Below are positions 1 to 8,626 of a DNA stretch of 64,000 nt, one piece after another. Each line of letters starts with the position of its first letter. Position 1 is the first letter of the stretch. Origin of the DNA: PALSA-612 sp963846915 (GTDB taxonomy: Bacteria > Actinomycetota > Thermoleophilia > Gaiellales > Gaiellaceae); the NCBI GenBank assembly GCA_963846915.1, contig CAWJXV010000009.1:868001-932000 (forward strand), given 5' to 3'. Position numbers and translations under genes: made by a program. The notes below the pieces were generated by a model that had not been told where the DNA came from, did no database searches, and saw only the letters and a program-made list of their open reading frames with translations.

Positions 1-800
1 GCACTCGCCGATGCTCCGTCACGCGCGAAGCGTCCGAAGGCCGGGCCGCCCGAGCCGTCGAGGCTGATCGACGTCGAGGTCCAGGACGGGTCGGAGATCA
101 ACCCGGAGTGGCGGGAGCCGGTGGCGGCCGCCTGGAGGAAGTCGACCGAGCCGAAGTTCGCGAGCGGCAACGTCGTGCAGCGGCCGGAGCCGTTGCACGC
201 CGACGGGGCCTCGGCTACCCACTCCGCAGAGGACAGATCCGGCGCCGCCATCTTCAGCTTCCTGTTCACAACCGTGTGGAGCGTGAGGTTGCGCAGCCGC
301 ATCGAGACTGTCTTGCCGCTGACCGTGACCGCGGCCGAGACCGTGTCGCCGGGCCTGACCGCCAGCCTGAGCGTGACCGGAGGCGCGGGCAGGATCTCGT
401 ACCACGCCGAATACACGGGCGTGCCCGACGCCGTGCAGTCCGCGCCGGTTCCGATCTGCTCGAGCGAGGTCGCACCCTGCGTCAGCCCGCCGAGCCCGAC
501 CCAGAAGGCCGAGTAGGAGCTGGTGGCCGAGGTGCAGCTGACCGTGGGCTGCACCCAGGTCCCGAAGACGTTCGAGAACGACGAGACCGTGCCTCCGGCT
601 GTCGGCGTCACCGCGTAGCCGGCCCAGTTCGAGCTCGTGATCGCGTCGTGCATCAGGGTCACCGGTTCAACAGGACCGTGCCGAAGTGTCGTACGTCCGG
701 CGCTCGCCGAGGCGGTGCCTGCGAGCGAGCCGGCCAGCGCGGCCAATCCGAGTACGAGAACGACCCCTCTGGCAAGCGGCCGGGAGAGCTTCCTCTGCAT
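1..800 (-). CDS. Secreted peptidase G1 (eqolisin) family protein, 3'-truncated by window edge
   Basis: The 266 visible residues begin with a signal peptide (RGVVLVLGLAALAGSLAG, cleavage near ASASA at about 31-35). A beta-sandwich domain follows with the marks of glutamic peptidases: SSNWAGY near 57, FWVGLGG near 99, LEQIG with the candidate catalytic Gln115, SAWYEILP near 131, and SAEWVAEAP near 191 carrying the candidate catalytic Glu. The family cleaves proteins at acidic pH, so export to the surface or medium is expected. The ATG at 800 is preceded by GGAAGGA, a usable ribosome site. The reading frame is still open at base 1, so the C-terminus is missing. It stands alone, downstream of the broken VOC gene. 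Family assignment rests on motif order; activity is inferred. Confidence 0.8.
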   Translation of the reverse strand, partial: MQRKLSRPLARGVVLVLGLAALAGSLAGTASASAGRTTLRHGPVEPVTLMHDAITSSNWAGYAVTPTAGGTVSSFSNVFGTWVQPTVSCTSATSSYSAFWVGLGGLTQGATSLEQIGTGADCTASGTPVYSAWYEILPAPPVTLRLAVRPGDTVSAAVTVSGKTVSMRLRNLTLHTVVNRKLKMAAPDLSSAEWVAEAPSACNGSGRCTTLPLANFGSVDFLQAAATGSRHSGLISDPSWTSTSISLDGSGGPAFGRFARDGASAS

Positions 801-925
801 GCGGTTCCTTCCGTGTTCTGAGCCGTGGGCCGAGTCCGCGCCAGGCCCTGGTGAAAGCGTGTATCGGAGCAGTCGCGCCTAAGAGTCGTCCGAGAAACGA
901 GCAAGCAATTTGTAAGAGTGCGCTG

Positions 926-1188
926 TCAGAGCCGGGCGTCGCGGGCGCTCGCGACCTCGATCCGGACGGCGAGTAGGGCTCGAACGCGTGCTCCTCGCGC
1001 GCCTGCCTCAGTCCGAGCGCACCCGAGCCCGCCGCCGGGAAGCGCAGGTAGTGGATCGACTCGCCGCGCTCGCCCTCGAACAGCGCCGGCTCCTGGGGGC
1101 CGAGCGGTCCGAGGACCGCAGCGTAGAACTCGAGCGAACGCTCGAGGTCGCGGCAGACGAGATCGACGTGTCCGATCCCGACGATCAC
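926..1188 (-). pseudogene. VOC (glyoxalase) family gene with internal deletion
   Basis: The GTG at 1188 overlaps the stop of the upstream Fe-S oxidoreductase (GTGA). The first 65 or so residues are a good VOC N-terminal half: GIGHVDLVCRDLERSLEFYA, then GESIHYLRF and HAFEPYSP. The expected middle and second metal-ligand strand are missing. The next recognisable piece is a typical VOC C-terminus (RIEVASARDARL, then TGA at 926), in another frame. The simplest reading is a deletion of about 40-45 codons that also shifted the frame. Read straight through, the first frame runs on to 667 as unrelated sequence overlapping the peptidase gene. Substrate unknown. Confidence 0.6.
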
Positions 1189-3110
1189 GAGGGCTCGGTC
1201 GGCAGCGACTCCGCGAGCAGGGTCGACACGTCGACGACACGGAGCTCCTTGCCGCTCGCGCGGACGCCGTCGTCCAGCATCACCGTGCAGAACGGGCAGG
1301 CGACGGCGAGTGTCCCGGCGCCGGTCTCGGCCGCCTCGCGGACGCGCTCCTCGTTGATCCCGCTGCCGCGCTCCTCCATCCACATGTGCGCGCCGCCGGC
1401 GCCGCAGCAGAACGTCTGCCTGCCGCTCCGGCCCATCTCGATCGGCGTGCCCACGGCGGCGACGAGCTCGCGCGGCGCGCTGCGCACGTCGTTGTGCCGG
1501 GCCAGGTAGCACGAGTCGTGGTACGTGATCGAGCCCGCGTCACCCGCCGGGGCCAGCCGGCCCTCGCGAACGAGGTCGGCCAGCAGCTCCGTGTGGTGGA
1601 CGACCTCGTAGCGACCACCGAAGTCCGGGTACTCGTTCGCGAGCGTGTTGAAGCAGTGCGGGCAGCTGGCGACGATCTTCGTCACACCGGCCTCGTCCAG
1701 CGTGGCCACGTTCTGCTCCGCAAAGGCCTGGAAGACGTACTCGTTCCCCATCCGCCGCGCGGGGTCGCCGGTGCACGACTCCCGCGGGCCGAGGATCGCG
1801 AAGTCGACGCCGGCCGCCTGCAGCAGCTTCGCCGTCGACTCGGCGGCGAGCCGGGCGCGCTCGTCGAACGACGCCGCGCAGCCGACCCAGTACAAGTAGT
1901 CGGGTGGAGGCTCGCCGGGCTCGAGCACCCGCACGCCCAGCGCCTCCGCCCACGCGGCGCGCTCGGTCTGCGGCTTGCCCCACGGGTTCGAGGACCGCTC
2001 GACGTCGCGCAGCATCGGCTCGGCCTCGGCCGGGAAGCTCGATTCGACCATGACCAGGTGGCGGCGCAGGTCGACGATGTGGTCGACGTGCTCGATCGAG
2101 ACCGGGCAGACCTCGACGCAGGCACCGCAGGTGACGCAGTCCCAGATCATGTCCTCGGGCACGCCGTTGCCCGCGATCGGCGCCTCGCTGCGCTCGAGCA
2201 CCTGATCGCGGATGCCCATGATCAGGAGCTTCGGCGACAGGATCTTCCCGGTCGCGAACGCGGGGCAGGCGTCCTGGCAGCGGCCGCACTCGGTGCACGA
2301 GTAGCCGTCGAGGATCTGCTTCCAGGTCAGGTCGGCTGCGGTGCCGGCGCCGAACCGCATCTCCTCGTCCGGCACGTCGAAGCGCAGCGGCTCGAGCCGC
2401 CCGGGCCGCCGCGTCCGGGCGAACCAGACGTTCACGGCCGCGGTCGCGATGTGCAGGTGCTTCGAGCGGGGGAGGTAGGCGAGGAAGCCGAAGATCACGC
2501 AGAGGTGCGCCCAGACGAAGAAGCGCTCGGCGGTGTCGTCGCCGGTCGGAAACACGTTCGAGACCGCGTTCGACAGGAACGATGCCTGGGCCGGCCACTC
2601 GTTCAGCCCGGCGGCGATCCGTGCGGCGTGCCAGCAGAGGAGCGTCAGGACGACGCCGGCGATCATCGCCAGGATGACGTCGGCCTCGCCGAGGTGCGAG
2701 CCCTCGAAGCGCTCCGGTCGCAGGATCTTCCGGTTGACGAGCGCGGCCGTGATCCCGACGAGCACGAGGATCACGAACACGTCGACGAGCGCCATGAACC
2801 AGCCCTGGTGCCCGAGCCACGGCAGAGTCTCGTCCTGGTCGACCGCCGAGATCATCGCCATCACGATCGTCGGGAAGAGGACGAGGAAGCCCCAGAAGAC
2901 GAACGCGTGCATCAGCCCGGGGACGAGGCGCTGCAGGAGCTTCTGCTGGCCGAGGACGATCACGGCCTCGTTGCGGACGCGCCGCGGCACGTCGCCCGAG
3001 CGGTCGACCGGCTTGCCCGCGCGGACGAGCCGCCAGAGGAAGACGGCGCGCCGGGCGAAGAACCCGCCGGCGACGGCGAGCAGCGCCGCGAGGCCGAGCG
3101 CGCCCGACAC
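1185..3110 (-). CDS. Membrane Fe-S oxidoreductase, probable ETF:(mena)quinone oxidoreductase
   Basis: This 641-residue protein has an N-terminal membrane part (about 1-240, five or so hydrophobic segments, NarI-like). Two 4Fe-4S motifs follow, CTECGRCQDACP and CVTCGACVEVCP. Two CCG cysteine-rich domains complete it, ending in CPHCFNTL and FCCGAGGAHMW...CPFCTVML. Proteins of this build next to etfBA are thought to pass electrons from reduced ETF to quinone (the EMO type known from syntrophs). Start is GTG at 3110, eight bases after the etfA stop. It is the last intact gene of the run dehydrogenase-etfB-etfA-oxidoreductase, so it would link sarcosine or dimethylglycine oxidation to the respiratory chain. 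Domain order is visible in the sequence; quinone specificity is inferred. Confidence 0.85.
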   Translation of the reverse strand: MSGALGLAALLAVAGGFFARRAVFLWRLVRAGKPVDRSGDVPRRVRNEAVIVLGQQKLLQRLVPGLMHAFVFWGFLVLFPTIVMAMISAVDQDETLPWLGHQGWFMALVDVFVILVLVGITAALVNRKILRPERFEGSHLGEADVILAMIAGVVLTLLCWHAARIAAGLNEWPAQASFLSNAVSNVFPTGDDTAERFFVWAHLCVIFGFLAYLPRSKHLHIATAAVNVWFARTRRPGRLEPLRFDVPDEEMRFGAGTAADLTWKQILDGYSCTECGRCQDACPAFATGKILSPKLLIMGIRDQVLERSEAPIAGNGVPEDMIWDCVTCGACVEVCPVSIEHVDHIVDLRRHLVMVESSFPAEAEPMLRDVERSSNPWGKPQTERAAWAEALGVRVLEPGEPPPDYLYWVGCAASFDERARLAAESTAKLLQAAGVDFAILGPRESCTGDPARRMGNEYVFQAFAEQNVATLDEAGVTKIVASCPHCFNTLANEYPDFGGRYEVVHHTELLADLVREGRLAPAGDAGSITYHDSCYLARHNDVRSAPRELVAAVGTPIEMGRSGRQTFCCGAGGAHMWMEERGSGINEERVREAAETGAGTLAVACPFCTVMLDDGVRASGKELRVVDVSTLLAESLPTEPS

Positions 3111-3118
3111 CCGGGTGT

Positions 3119-3955
3119 CTATGTGCCTCGCGCCTTTCTCAGCTCCGCCGAGATGGCGGGCACGATCTCGTGGAGGTCGCCGATGACTGCGTAGTCGGCG
3201 CTCGCCAGGATCGGCGCCTCCGCGTCGGAGTTGATCGCGAGCATCTTCTTCGCACCCTTGCAGCCGGCGATGTGCTGGGTTGCGCCGCTGATCCCGCAGG
3301 CGACGTAGAGGTCGGGCGCGACCTTCGTGCCGGTCTGACCGACCTGGTTCGTGTGCGGGAGCCAGCCTGCGCTCGTGACGACGCGCGAGCAGCCGACCGC
3401 GCCGCCGAGCAGGCCGGCGAGCTCCTCGATGATGGCGAATCCCTCTGCCGAGCCGACGCCGCGGCCGCCGCTGACGACGACCTTCGCGTCGGCGAGCGAG
3501 ACGCCGCCGGTCGCCGTCTCGACGTGCTCGACCACCTGCGGTGCGCCGTCGCCCGCGGGGGCGAGCGTCTCGACCGGCGCTCCGGCCTCGTCGGCCGCGT
3601 GTACGTGCGGCGCGACGGAGAGGATCAGCGGCGATCCGTGCAGCCGCGCCTCCTCGAGCAGGCTGCCGCCCCAGCGCTGCCGCGTGACGACGTCGCCCTC
3701 GATCCGGGTGACGTTGGCCGCGAACGGCTGGTCGAGTCGCGCCGCGACGTGTGCCAGGACCTCGTTGCCGTGCTCCGAGCCGGCGGCGACGATCGCGTCG
3801 GCATCGCCGGCTGCGGCCGCGATCGCTCCCGCCCAGGTCGCAGGCGCGTAGGGCCCGTCGATGCGCACGGCCCTCACGTCGCCGAGCGAGCGAGCGAAGC
3901 CGAGCGCCTGCAGCGACAGCTCGTCGCCGGGCTCGACGAGGACGAGCGAGGTCAC
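3119..3955 (-). CDS. etfA: Electron transfer flavoprotein alpha subunit
   Basis: EtfA of about 278 residues, with the typical C-terminal FAD domain: VVVSGGRGVGSAEGF, then SRVVTSAGWLPHTNQVGQTGTKVAPDLYVACGISGATQHIAGCKGAKKM (read in parts) and AINSDAEAPI. EtfA binds the FAD that receives electrons from a dehydrogenase and hands them to a quinone oxidoreductase, here probably the product of the next gene. The GTG at 3955 is chosen because GGGAGGTG lies six bases upstream; a TTG nine codons earlier has no such site and lies in a palindrome. It is separated from etfB by 55 bases that contain a perfect 23-bp palindrome, unusual for an etfBA pair. Confidence 0.93.
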   Translation of the reverse strand: MTSLVLVEPGDELSLQALGFARSLGDVRAVRIDGPYAPATWAGAIAAAAGDADAIVAAGSEHGNEVLAHVAARLDQPFAANVTRIEGDVVTRQRWGGSLLEEARLHGSPLILSVAPHVHAADEAGAPVETLAPAGDGAPQVVEHVETATGGVSLADAKVVVSGGRGVGSAEGFAIIEELAGLLGGAVGCSRVVTSAGWLPHTNQVGQTGTKVAPDLYVACGISGATQHIAGCKGAKKMLAINSDAEAPILASADYAVIGDLHEIVPAISAELRKARGT

Positions 3956-3971
3956 GCGAGCACCTCCCGAC

Positions 3972-3994
3972 CCAAGTAACAACTTGTTACTTGG
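3972..3994. promoter_or_regulatory. Perfect 23-bp palindrome between etfB and etfA
   Basis: Arms CCAAGTAACAA and TTGTTACTTGG flank a single central base. It begins 17 bases before the etfA GTG and 17 bases after the etfB stop, and it is AT-rich in very GC-rich DNA. This shape suits an operator for a dimeric repressor (TetR/MarR type). A hairpin affecting etfA translation is also possible. No regulator gene lies beside it. Confidence 0.6.
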
Positions 3995-4010
3995 AAGAAC
4001 AGGCGAGAGG

Positions 4011-4763
4011 TCATGCGACTCCGATCTGCTGCAGGACCTCGACCACTCTCGGCGCTGCTTCCGGGCCGGTGCCGAGGATCTCTGCCTGCTTGCCCTGGCC
4101 GGGCGGGACGACGAGCCGGAGCTTCTCGAGCTTCGGCTCGGGCCGCGACGGCGTGCGCTGCTCCACCGGCTTCCGCCCCGCGCGCAGCTTGGCCGGCACG
4201 GACGGATAGCGCGGCAGGTTCAGCCCCTCGAGCACGGTCACGACCGCAGGCAGCGGCACGTCGTAGACGTCGCGGCCGCCGGCAGCCTCCTGCTCGGCCC
4301 GGATGCGGCCGCTCTCGACGGTCAGCCCCTTGAGCCCTGTCACCACCGGCAGTCCGAGCGCGTAGGCGACCCGGATGCCGACCTGGTATCCGCCCGCGTC
4401 CGCCGACTCGTTGCCGAACACGATCAGGTCGAACGCCTGCTCTGCCCGCACCGCCTCGACGATCGCCGCCGCAGTCGCCTGCGCGTCCCACTCCTGCTCG
4501 TCGGTGACGAGATGGATCGCGCGGTCGGCGCCGATCGCCAGGCACTCGCGGAGCTGCTCCTCGGCCTCCGGCGGCCCGAGCGTGAGCACGACCGACTCGC
4601 CGCCCTGCGCCTCGACGATCCGCACCGCCTCCTCGACGCCGCATTCCTCGTGCGGGCTGATCGTGAAGCCGAGATGGAGCGTGCGGATCGCCTGCTCGTC
4701 GTCGGTGAGCACGATCTTCCCGCCCGTGATCGGAACGCGCTTCACACAGACGAGCACCCTCAC
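4011..4763 (-). CDS. etfB: Electron transfer flavoprotein beta subunit
   Basis: EtfB of 250 residues starting VRVLVCVKRVPI. It carries the family segments EECGVEEAVRI, the nucleotide-binding region DLIVFGNESADAGGYQVGIRVAYALGLP, and a C-terminal lobe ending in EILGTG...VVEVLQQIGVA. The start is GTG at 4763 (GGTGG upstream); an in-frame upstream extension reads as Arg/Ala-rich non-homologous sequence. With EtfA it forms the soluble electron carrier for the flavin dehydrogenase encoded just upstream. Between the dehydrogenase stop at 4936 and this start are 172 bases in which I see nothing else. Confidence 0.93.
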   Translation of the reverse strand: MRVLVCVKRVPITGGKIVLTDDEQAIRTLHLGFTISPHEECGVEEAVRIVEAQGGESVVLTLGPPEAEEQLRECLAIGADRAIHLVTDEQEWDAQATAAAIVEAVRAEQAFDLIVFGNESADAGGYQVGIRVAYALGLPVVTGLKGLTVESGRIRAEQEAAGGRDVYDVPLPAVVTVLEGLNLPRYPSVPAKLRAGRKPVEQRTPSRPEPKLEKLRLVVPPGQGKQAEILGTGPEAAPRVVEVLQQIGVA

Positions 4764-4935
4764 GCCACCGGCCGCCCTTCGCTCCCGCGCCGCGGGGCGG
4801 CGCTCCGCGAAAGGCTGCCGCTGCTGGGCCCACGATCCGAGGTCGGCCGGCACGTCGCCGTACTGAGATGTACTGTCGACGCACCGTCCGACGATGGCTC
4901 GCGTCCCCAGCAGCGGCCCGGCGGCGTGAGCAAGC

Positions 4936-7476
4936 TCACGAGCGGATCCGCGTGTTCTCGGGGTCGAAGATCGGCGCCGAGCCGACGACGTCGACGGTGA
5001 CGGGATAGCGCTCGCCGAGGTACTCGACGAGCAGCTGCTCGCCCTCGTTCGCGTGCTCGGGCGGGAGGTACGACATGAGGATGTGCTTCCCGATCGACGG
5101 CCCCGCGCCCGCCGACGTCACGTGCGAGCGGCGCCCTTTCGCGTCCGTGATCGGTTGGGCGTCGCCGGTCAGGATCGGCTCGCGGCCGAGCATGTAGCGC
5201 TTCACTCCCGTGCTCGACGTGTGGTCGTCGACGGTCAGCGTGCACATGGTCGCGGCAGGCTCGGATTCGCGCTGCGCGACGTGCGCCTCCTTGCCGACGA
5301 AGTCGTCGTCCTTCACCTTGCCCCAGGCCATGCCGGCCTCGACCACGTCGTAGTCGTCGTCCAGCTCGAAGCCGAATGCGCGGTAACACTTCTCGAGCCG
5401 GCCGGTCGTCCCGTAGACCCCGATTCCGGCCGGGACGATCCCGTGCGGCGCACCGGCCTCGGCGACGATGTCCCACAGGCGCGCGCCCTGCTCGATCGGC
5501 ACGTACAGCTCCCAGCCGAGGTCGCCGACGTAGGAGATCCGCGAGGCGAGCACGCGCAAGGTGTCGACCTCGATCGTCTTGCAGGTCGCGAACGGGAAGC
5601 CCTCGTGGGAGACGTCGTCGCTCGTCACGCCTGCGAGGATGTCGCGTGCACGGGGCCCCCAGAGCCCGAGCGTGCACCATGCCGAGGTGAGGTCGGTGAC
5701 CTGCGCCGAGCCGTCCCCGGGAAGATGGTCGCGGAACCACTTGAGGTCGGCCATGCCGTGCGCGCCGCCGGTGACGACGCGGAACTGCTCGTCACCGAGC
5801 CGCATGATCGTCAGGTCGGACTTGAAGCCGCCCGACTGCGAGAGCACCGGCGTGTAGACGACCCGGCCGAGCGCGACGTCCATCTGCCGCGTGGCGACGC
5901 GCTGCACGGTGTCGAGCGCACCCGGTCCGGCGACGTCGAAGACCACGAACGCGGTCAGGTCGAACATCGCCGCGCGGTCGCGCATCGCCAGGTGCTCGGC
6001 GCTACAGATCGGCGACCACCAGCGCGAGTCCCACTCGGCCTCGCGACGCGTCACGCGGTCGCCGTACTCCTCGAGCAGCCGCGCGTTCGACTCGTACCAG
6101 TGTGGCCGCTCCCAGCCCGCGGTCTCGAAGAAGACGGCGCCGAGCTCGACCTCGCGCGCGTGGAAGGGCGACAGCCGCACCGGCCGGTTCGACTCCCACT
6201 GCTCCGACGGGTGCACGATCCCGTACGTCTTGTTGAACCCCTCGGCGGCCCGCGCCTTCACGTGCGTCGCCGTCTTCTGGTGCTCGTAGAAGCGCGCGAT
6301 GTCGGATGACTGCAGATCGATCTCGGGCTCGCCGCGCACCATCCACTCGGCGACCGACTTGCCGACGCCGGGGCCTTCCTTGACCCAGACGGCGGCGGCC
6401 GACCAGAGGCCCTTCACCTCGGGCGTCTCCCCGAGGAGCGGCAGCCCGTCGGGCGTGAGCGAGAGGATGCCGTTGATCGCGTACTTCACGCCGACGGTCT
6501 CGTCGCCGACGATCTCCGGCATCAGCTCGAGCGCGTGCTCCATCTGCTGCGTGAAGTCGGCCTGCGTGAACGGGAACTCGGTCGGCGAGAGCGCCGCCTC
6601 CTCGACGGAGGGGATCTCGTCTGGGTCGTGGAGGATCGGGCGGTGGGCGTAGGAGCCGATCTCGAGCCCGGTCCCGTCCTGGCGCTCGTACATGTTCGTG
6701 TCCATGTCGCGGACGATCGGGAACTCGATCATCCCGGTCGCGCCCTCGAACCTCGGCACCGGGCCGACGTCGATCATCTGGTGCACCGCGGGCGTGAGCG
6801 GGATCGACGCGCCGGCCATCCGCGCGAGCCGCGGGCTCCAGCAGCCGCAGCAGATCACCACGTAGTCGGCCTCGACGTCGCCGCGGGTCGTGCGGAGCCG
6901 CCGGACGCGGCCGTGCTCGACGTCGATCCCGAGCACCTCGGTGTTCGCCGACACGGTCAGCGCGCCCGAGTCCTGCGCGCGCTCGCGCATGATCGTGCCC
7001 GCGCGCAGCGAGTCGACGACGCCGACGGTCGGCGACCAGAACCCGCCCAGGATCACGGTTTCGTCGAGGAACGGCACGAGCTCCTTCACCTCGGCCGGCG
7101 AGACGATCGACACCGGCTCGATGCCCCACGCGATCGCCGACGTGACGCGCCGGTGCAGCTCCTGCATGCGCTCGTCGGTGCGGGCGACCTCGACGCCGCC
7201 GCTCTCCGTGAAGACGCCGAGCTCCTGGTACTGGCGCATGCTGTCGAGCGTCAGCTGCGTCATCTCCTTCGAGTGGTCGACCGGGAAGATGAAGTTCGAG
7301 GCGTGGCCGGTCGAGCCGCCCGGGTTCGGGAGCGGCCCCTTGTCGAGCAGCACGAGGTCGCGCCAGCCGAGCTCGGCGAGGTGGAAGGCGAGGCTGTTGC
7401 CGACGATGCCGGCGCCGATCACGACTGCACGCGCGCTCGCGGGAAGGGTGCTCGAGGTCTCCGGCCGGCCGCTCAC
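4936..7476 (-). CDS. Dimethylglycine/sarcosine dehydrogenase-like FAD protein with GcvT domain
   Basis: 846 residues, the usual size for dimethylglycine dehydrogenases and oxidases. The FAD Rossmann motif GAGIVG is at 21-26, and GSTGHA at 54-59 holds His58, the position used for covalent FAD in relatives. After the DAO domain (to about 390) comes a folate-binding aminomethyltransferase (GcvT) domain with VVFDVAGPGALDTVQ, YVGDLGWELYVP and a C-terminal barrel. The enzyme would oxidise an N-methyl group of dimethylglycine or sarcosine and pass the one-carbon unit to tetrahydrofolate. Linked etfBA argues for a dehydrogenase rather than an oxidase. GTG start at 7476. Divergent from the glycine betaine importer 100 bases away, which supports a betaine-derived substrate. 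A second paralogue lies at 32585-35012. Confidence 0.85.
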   Translation of the reverse strand: MSGRPETSSTLPASARAVVIGAGIVGNSLAFHLAELGWRDLVLLDKGPLPNPGGSTGHASNFIFPVDHSKEMTQLTLDSMRQYQELGVFTESGGVEVARTDERMQELHRRVTSAIAWGIEPVSIVSPAEVKELVPFLDETVILGGFWSPTVGVVDSLRAGTIMRERAQDSGALTVSANTEVLGIDVEHGRVRRLRTTRGDVEADYVVICCGCWSPRLARMAGASIPLTPAVHQMIDVGPVPRFEGATGMIEFPIVRDMDTNMYERQDGTGLEIGSYAHRPILHDPDEIPSVEEAALSPTEFPFTQADFTQQMEHALELMPEIVGDETVGVKYAINGILSLTPDGLPLLGETPEVKGLWSAAAVWVKEGPGVGKSVAEWMVRGEPEIDLQSSDIARFYEHQKTATHVKARAAEGFNKTYGIVHPSEQWESNRPVRLSPFHAREVELGAVFFETAGWERPHWYESNARLLEEYGDRVTRREAEWDSRWWSPICSAEHLAMRDRAAMFDLTAFVVFDVAGPGALDTVQRVATRQMDVALGRVVYTPVLSQSGGFKSDLTIMRLGDEQFRVVTGGAHGMADLKWFRDHLPGDGSAQVTDLTSAWCTLGLWGPRARDILAGVTSDDVSHEGFPFATCKTIEVDTLRVLASRISYVGDLGWELYVPIEQGARLWDIVAEAGAPHGIVPAGIGVYGTTGRLEKCYRAFGFELDDDYDVVEAGMAWGKVKDDDFVGKEAHVAQRESEPAATMCTLTVDDHTSSTGVKRYMLGREPILTGDAQPITDAKGRRSHVTSAGAGPSIGKHILMSYLPPEHANEGEQLLVEYLGERYPVTVDVVGSAPIFDPENTRIRS

Positions 7477-7497
7477 GGGATCGAGAGCGTATCGCGC

Positions 7498-7526
7498 TTG
7501 TCATCGCCGCCACCCGGGGGTACGGT
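7498..7526 (+). promoter_or_regulatory. Probable promoter of proVWX
   Basis: TTGTCA at 7498-7503 and TACGGT at 7521-7526 are separated by 17 bases, in the 99-base gap between the divergent dehydrogenase and proV. Predicted transcription start near 7533, giving a leader of about 40 bases. Confidence 0.45.
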
Positions 7527-7575
7527 GGGCCTCTGACCAGGTTGCTTCGCATGACGGCGACCGCGGTGAGCACCG

Positions 7576-8626
7576 ATGCGGCCGAGCCAGCTGGAGGAGC
7601 AGCGCGGCGATCCTCTGATCCGTGCGGACGGCGTCTGGAAGGTCTTCGGGCCGAACGCGGAGCGGATCATCGGCAGCCCGGACGCCGACCTCCCGCGCGG
7701 CGAGCTGCGCGAGAAGACGGGCTGCGTGGCCGCGGTCCGCGACGTGTCGCTCCAGGTCTGGCCGGGCGAGGTGTTCGTGGTCATGGGCCTGTCCGGGTCG
7801 GGCAAGTCGACGCTCGTCCGCACGCTGATCCGGCTGATCGAGCCGACCGCGGGGGCGATCCAGATCACCGGCCGCGACGTGATGGCGGCCTCCACGGCCG
7901 GGCTCCGCGAGCTGCGCCGGCACGACGTCTCGATGGTCTTCCAGCACTTCGGCCTGCTCGCGCACCGGCGCGTGATCGACAACGTCGCGTTCGGGCTCGA
8001 GGTGCAGGGCGTGCCGAAGGCGAAACGGCTCGAGCGGGCGGCCGAGATGCTGCGGCTCGTCGGGCTCGAGGACGCGGCCGAACCAGTTCCCGGACCAGCT
8101 CTCCGGCGGCATGCAGCAGCGGGTCGGCGTCGCGCGTGCCTTCGCGGTCGACCCGAAGGTGATGCTCTACGACGAGCCGTTCAGCGCGCTCGACCCGCTG
8201 ATCCGCCGCGACATGCAGGACGAGGTCTGCCGGCTCCAGGAGGAGACCGGCAAGACGATGATCTTCATCACGCACGACCTGCCCGAGGCGCTCAGGCTCG
8301 GCGACCGGATCGCGATCATGCGCGACGGGCGCTTCGTCCAGGTCGGCACGCCGGAGGAGGTCGTCGGCTCGCCGGCGGACGACTACGTCGCCAACTTCGT
8401 GCGCGACATCCCGCGCAGCCACGTCCTCACGCTGCGCTGGATCATGCGCGACCCGAAGCCGGGCGAGGAGGACGGGCCGAGGCTCGACGTCGGGACGACC
8501 GTCCGCGACGCCGTCTCCGTGATCGCGGGCAACGAGCGGCCGGTCTGCGCGGTCGAGGGCGACAGGGTCGTCGGCGTCGTCGACCGCGACGGCGTCCTGC
8601 AGGCGATCGCCGGGGAGCGCGACTAG
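7576..8626 (+). CDS. proV: Glycine betaine/proline ABC transporter ATPase ProV (frameshift near 8085)
   Basis: Walker A is GLSGSGKST, the Q-loop region MVFQHFGLLAHR, the signature LSGGMQQRVGVARA, Walker B MLYDEPFSALDP and the switch IFITHDLPEA. The segment VWKVFGPNAERI near the N-terminus and the C-terminal CBS-like tail (VRDAVSVIAGNERPVCAVEGDRVVG in parts) are typical of ProV/OpuAA. The reading frame changes by +1 near 8085, just before the signature motif. Removing one base joins ...GLEDA to FPDQLSGGM without other change, so a sequence error is likely. The stop is directly followed by the permease ATG. It powers osmolyte uptake by the permease and binding protein encoded next. Confidence 0.9.

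Noticed and set aside
918..3194. Long open frame opposite the Fe-S oxidoreductase
   Set aside because: The antisense product is Arg/Asp/His-rich and lacks domain motifs; the minus strand has clear Fe-S and CCG motifs. High GC makes long antisense frames common here, as also opposite proX and opposite the M20 amidohydrolase.
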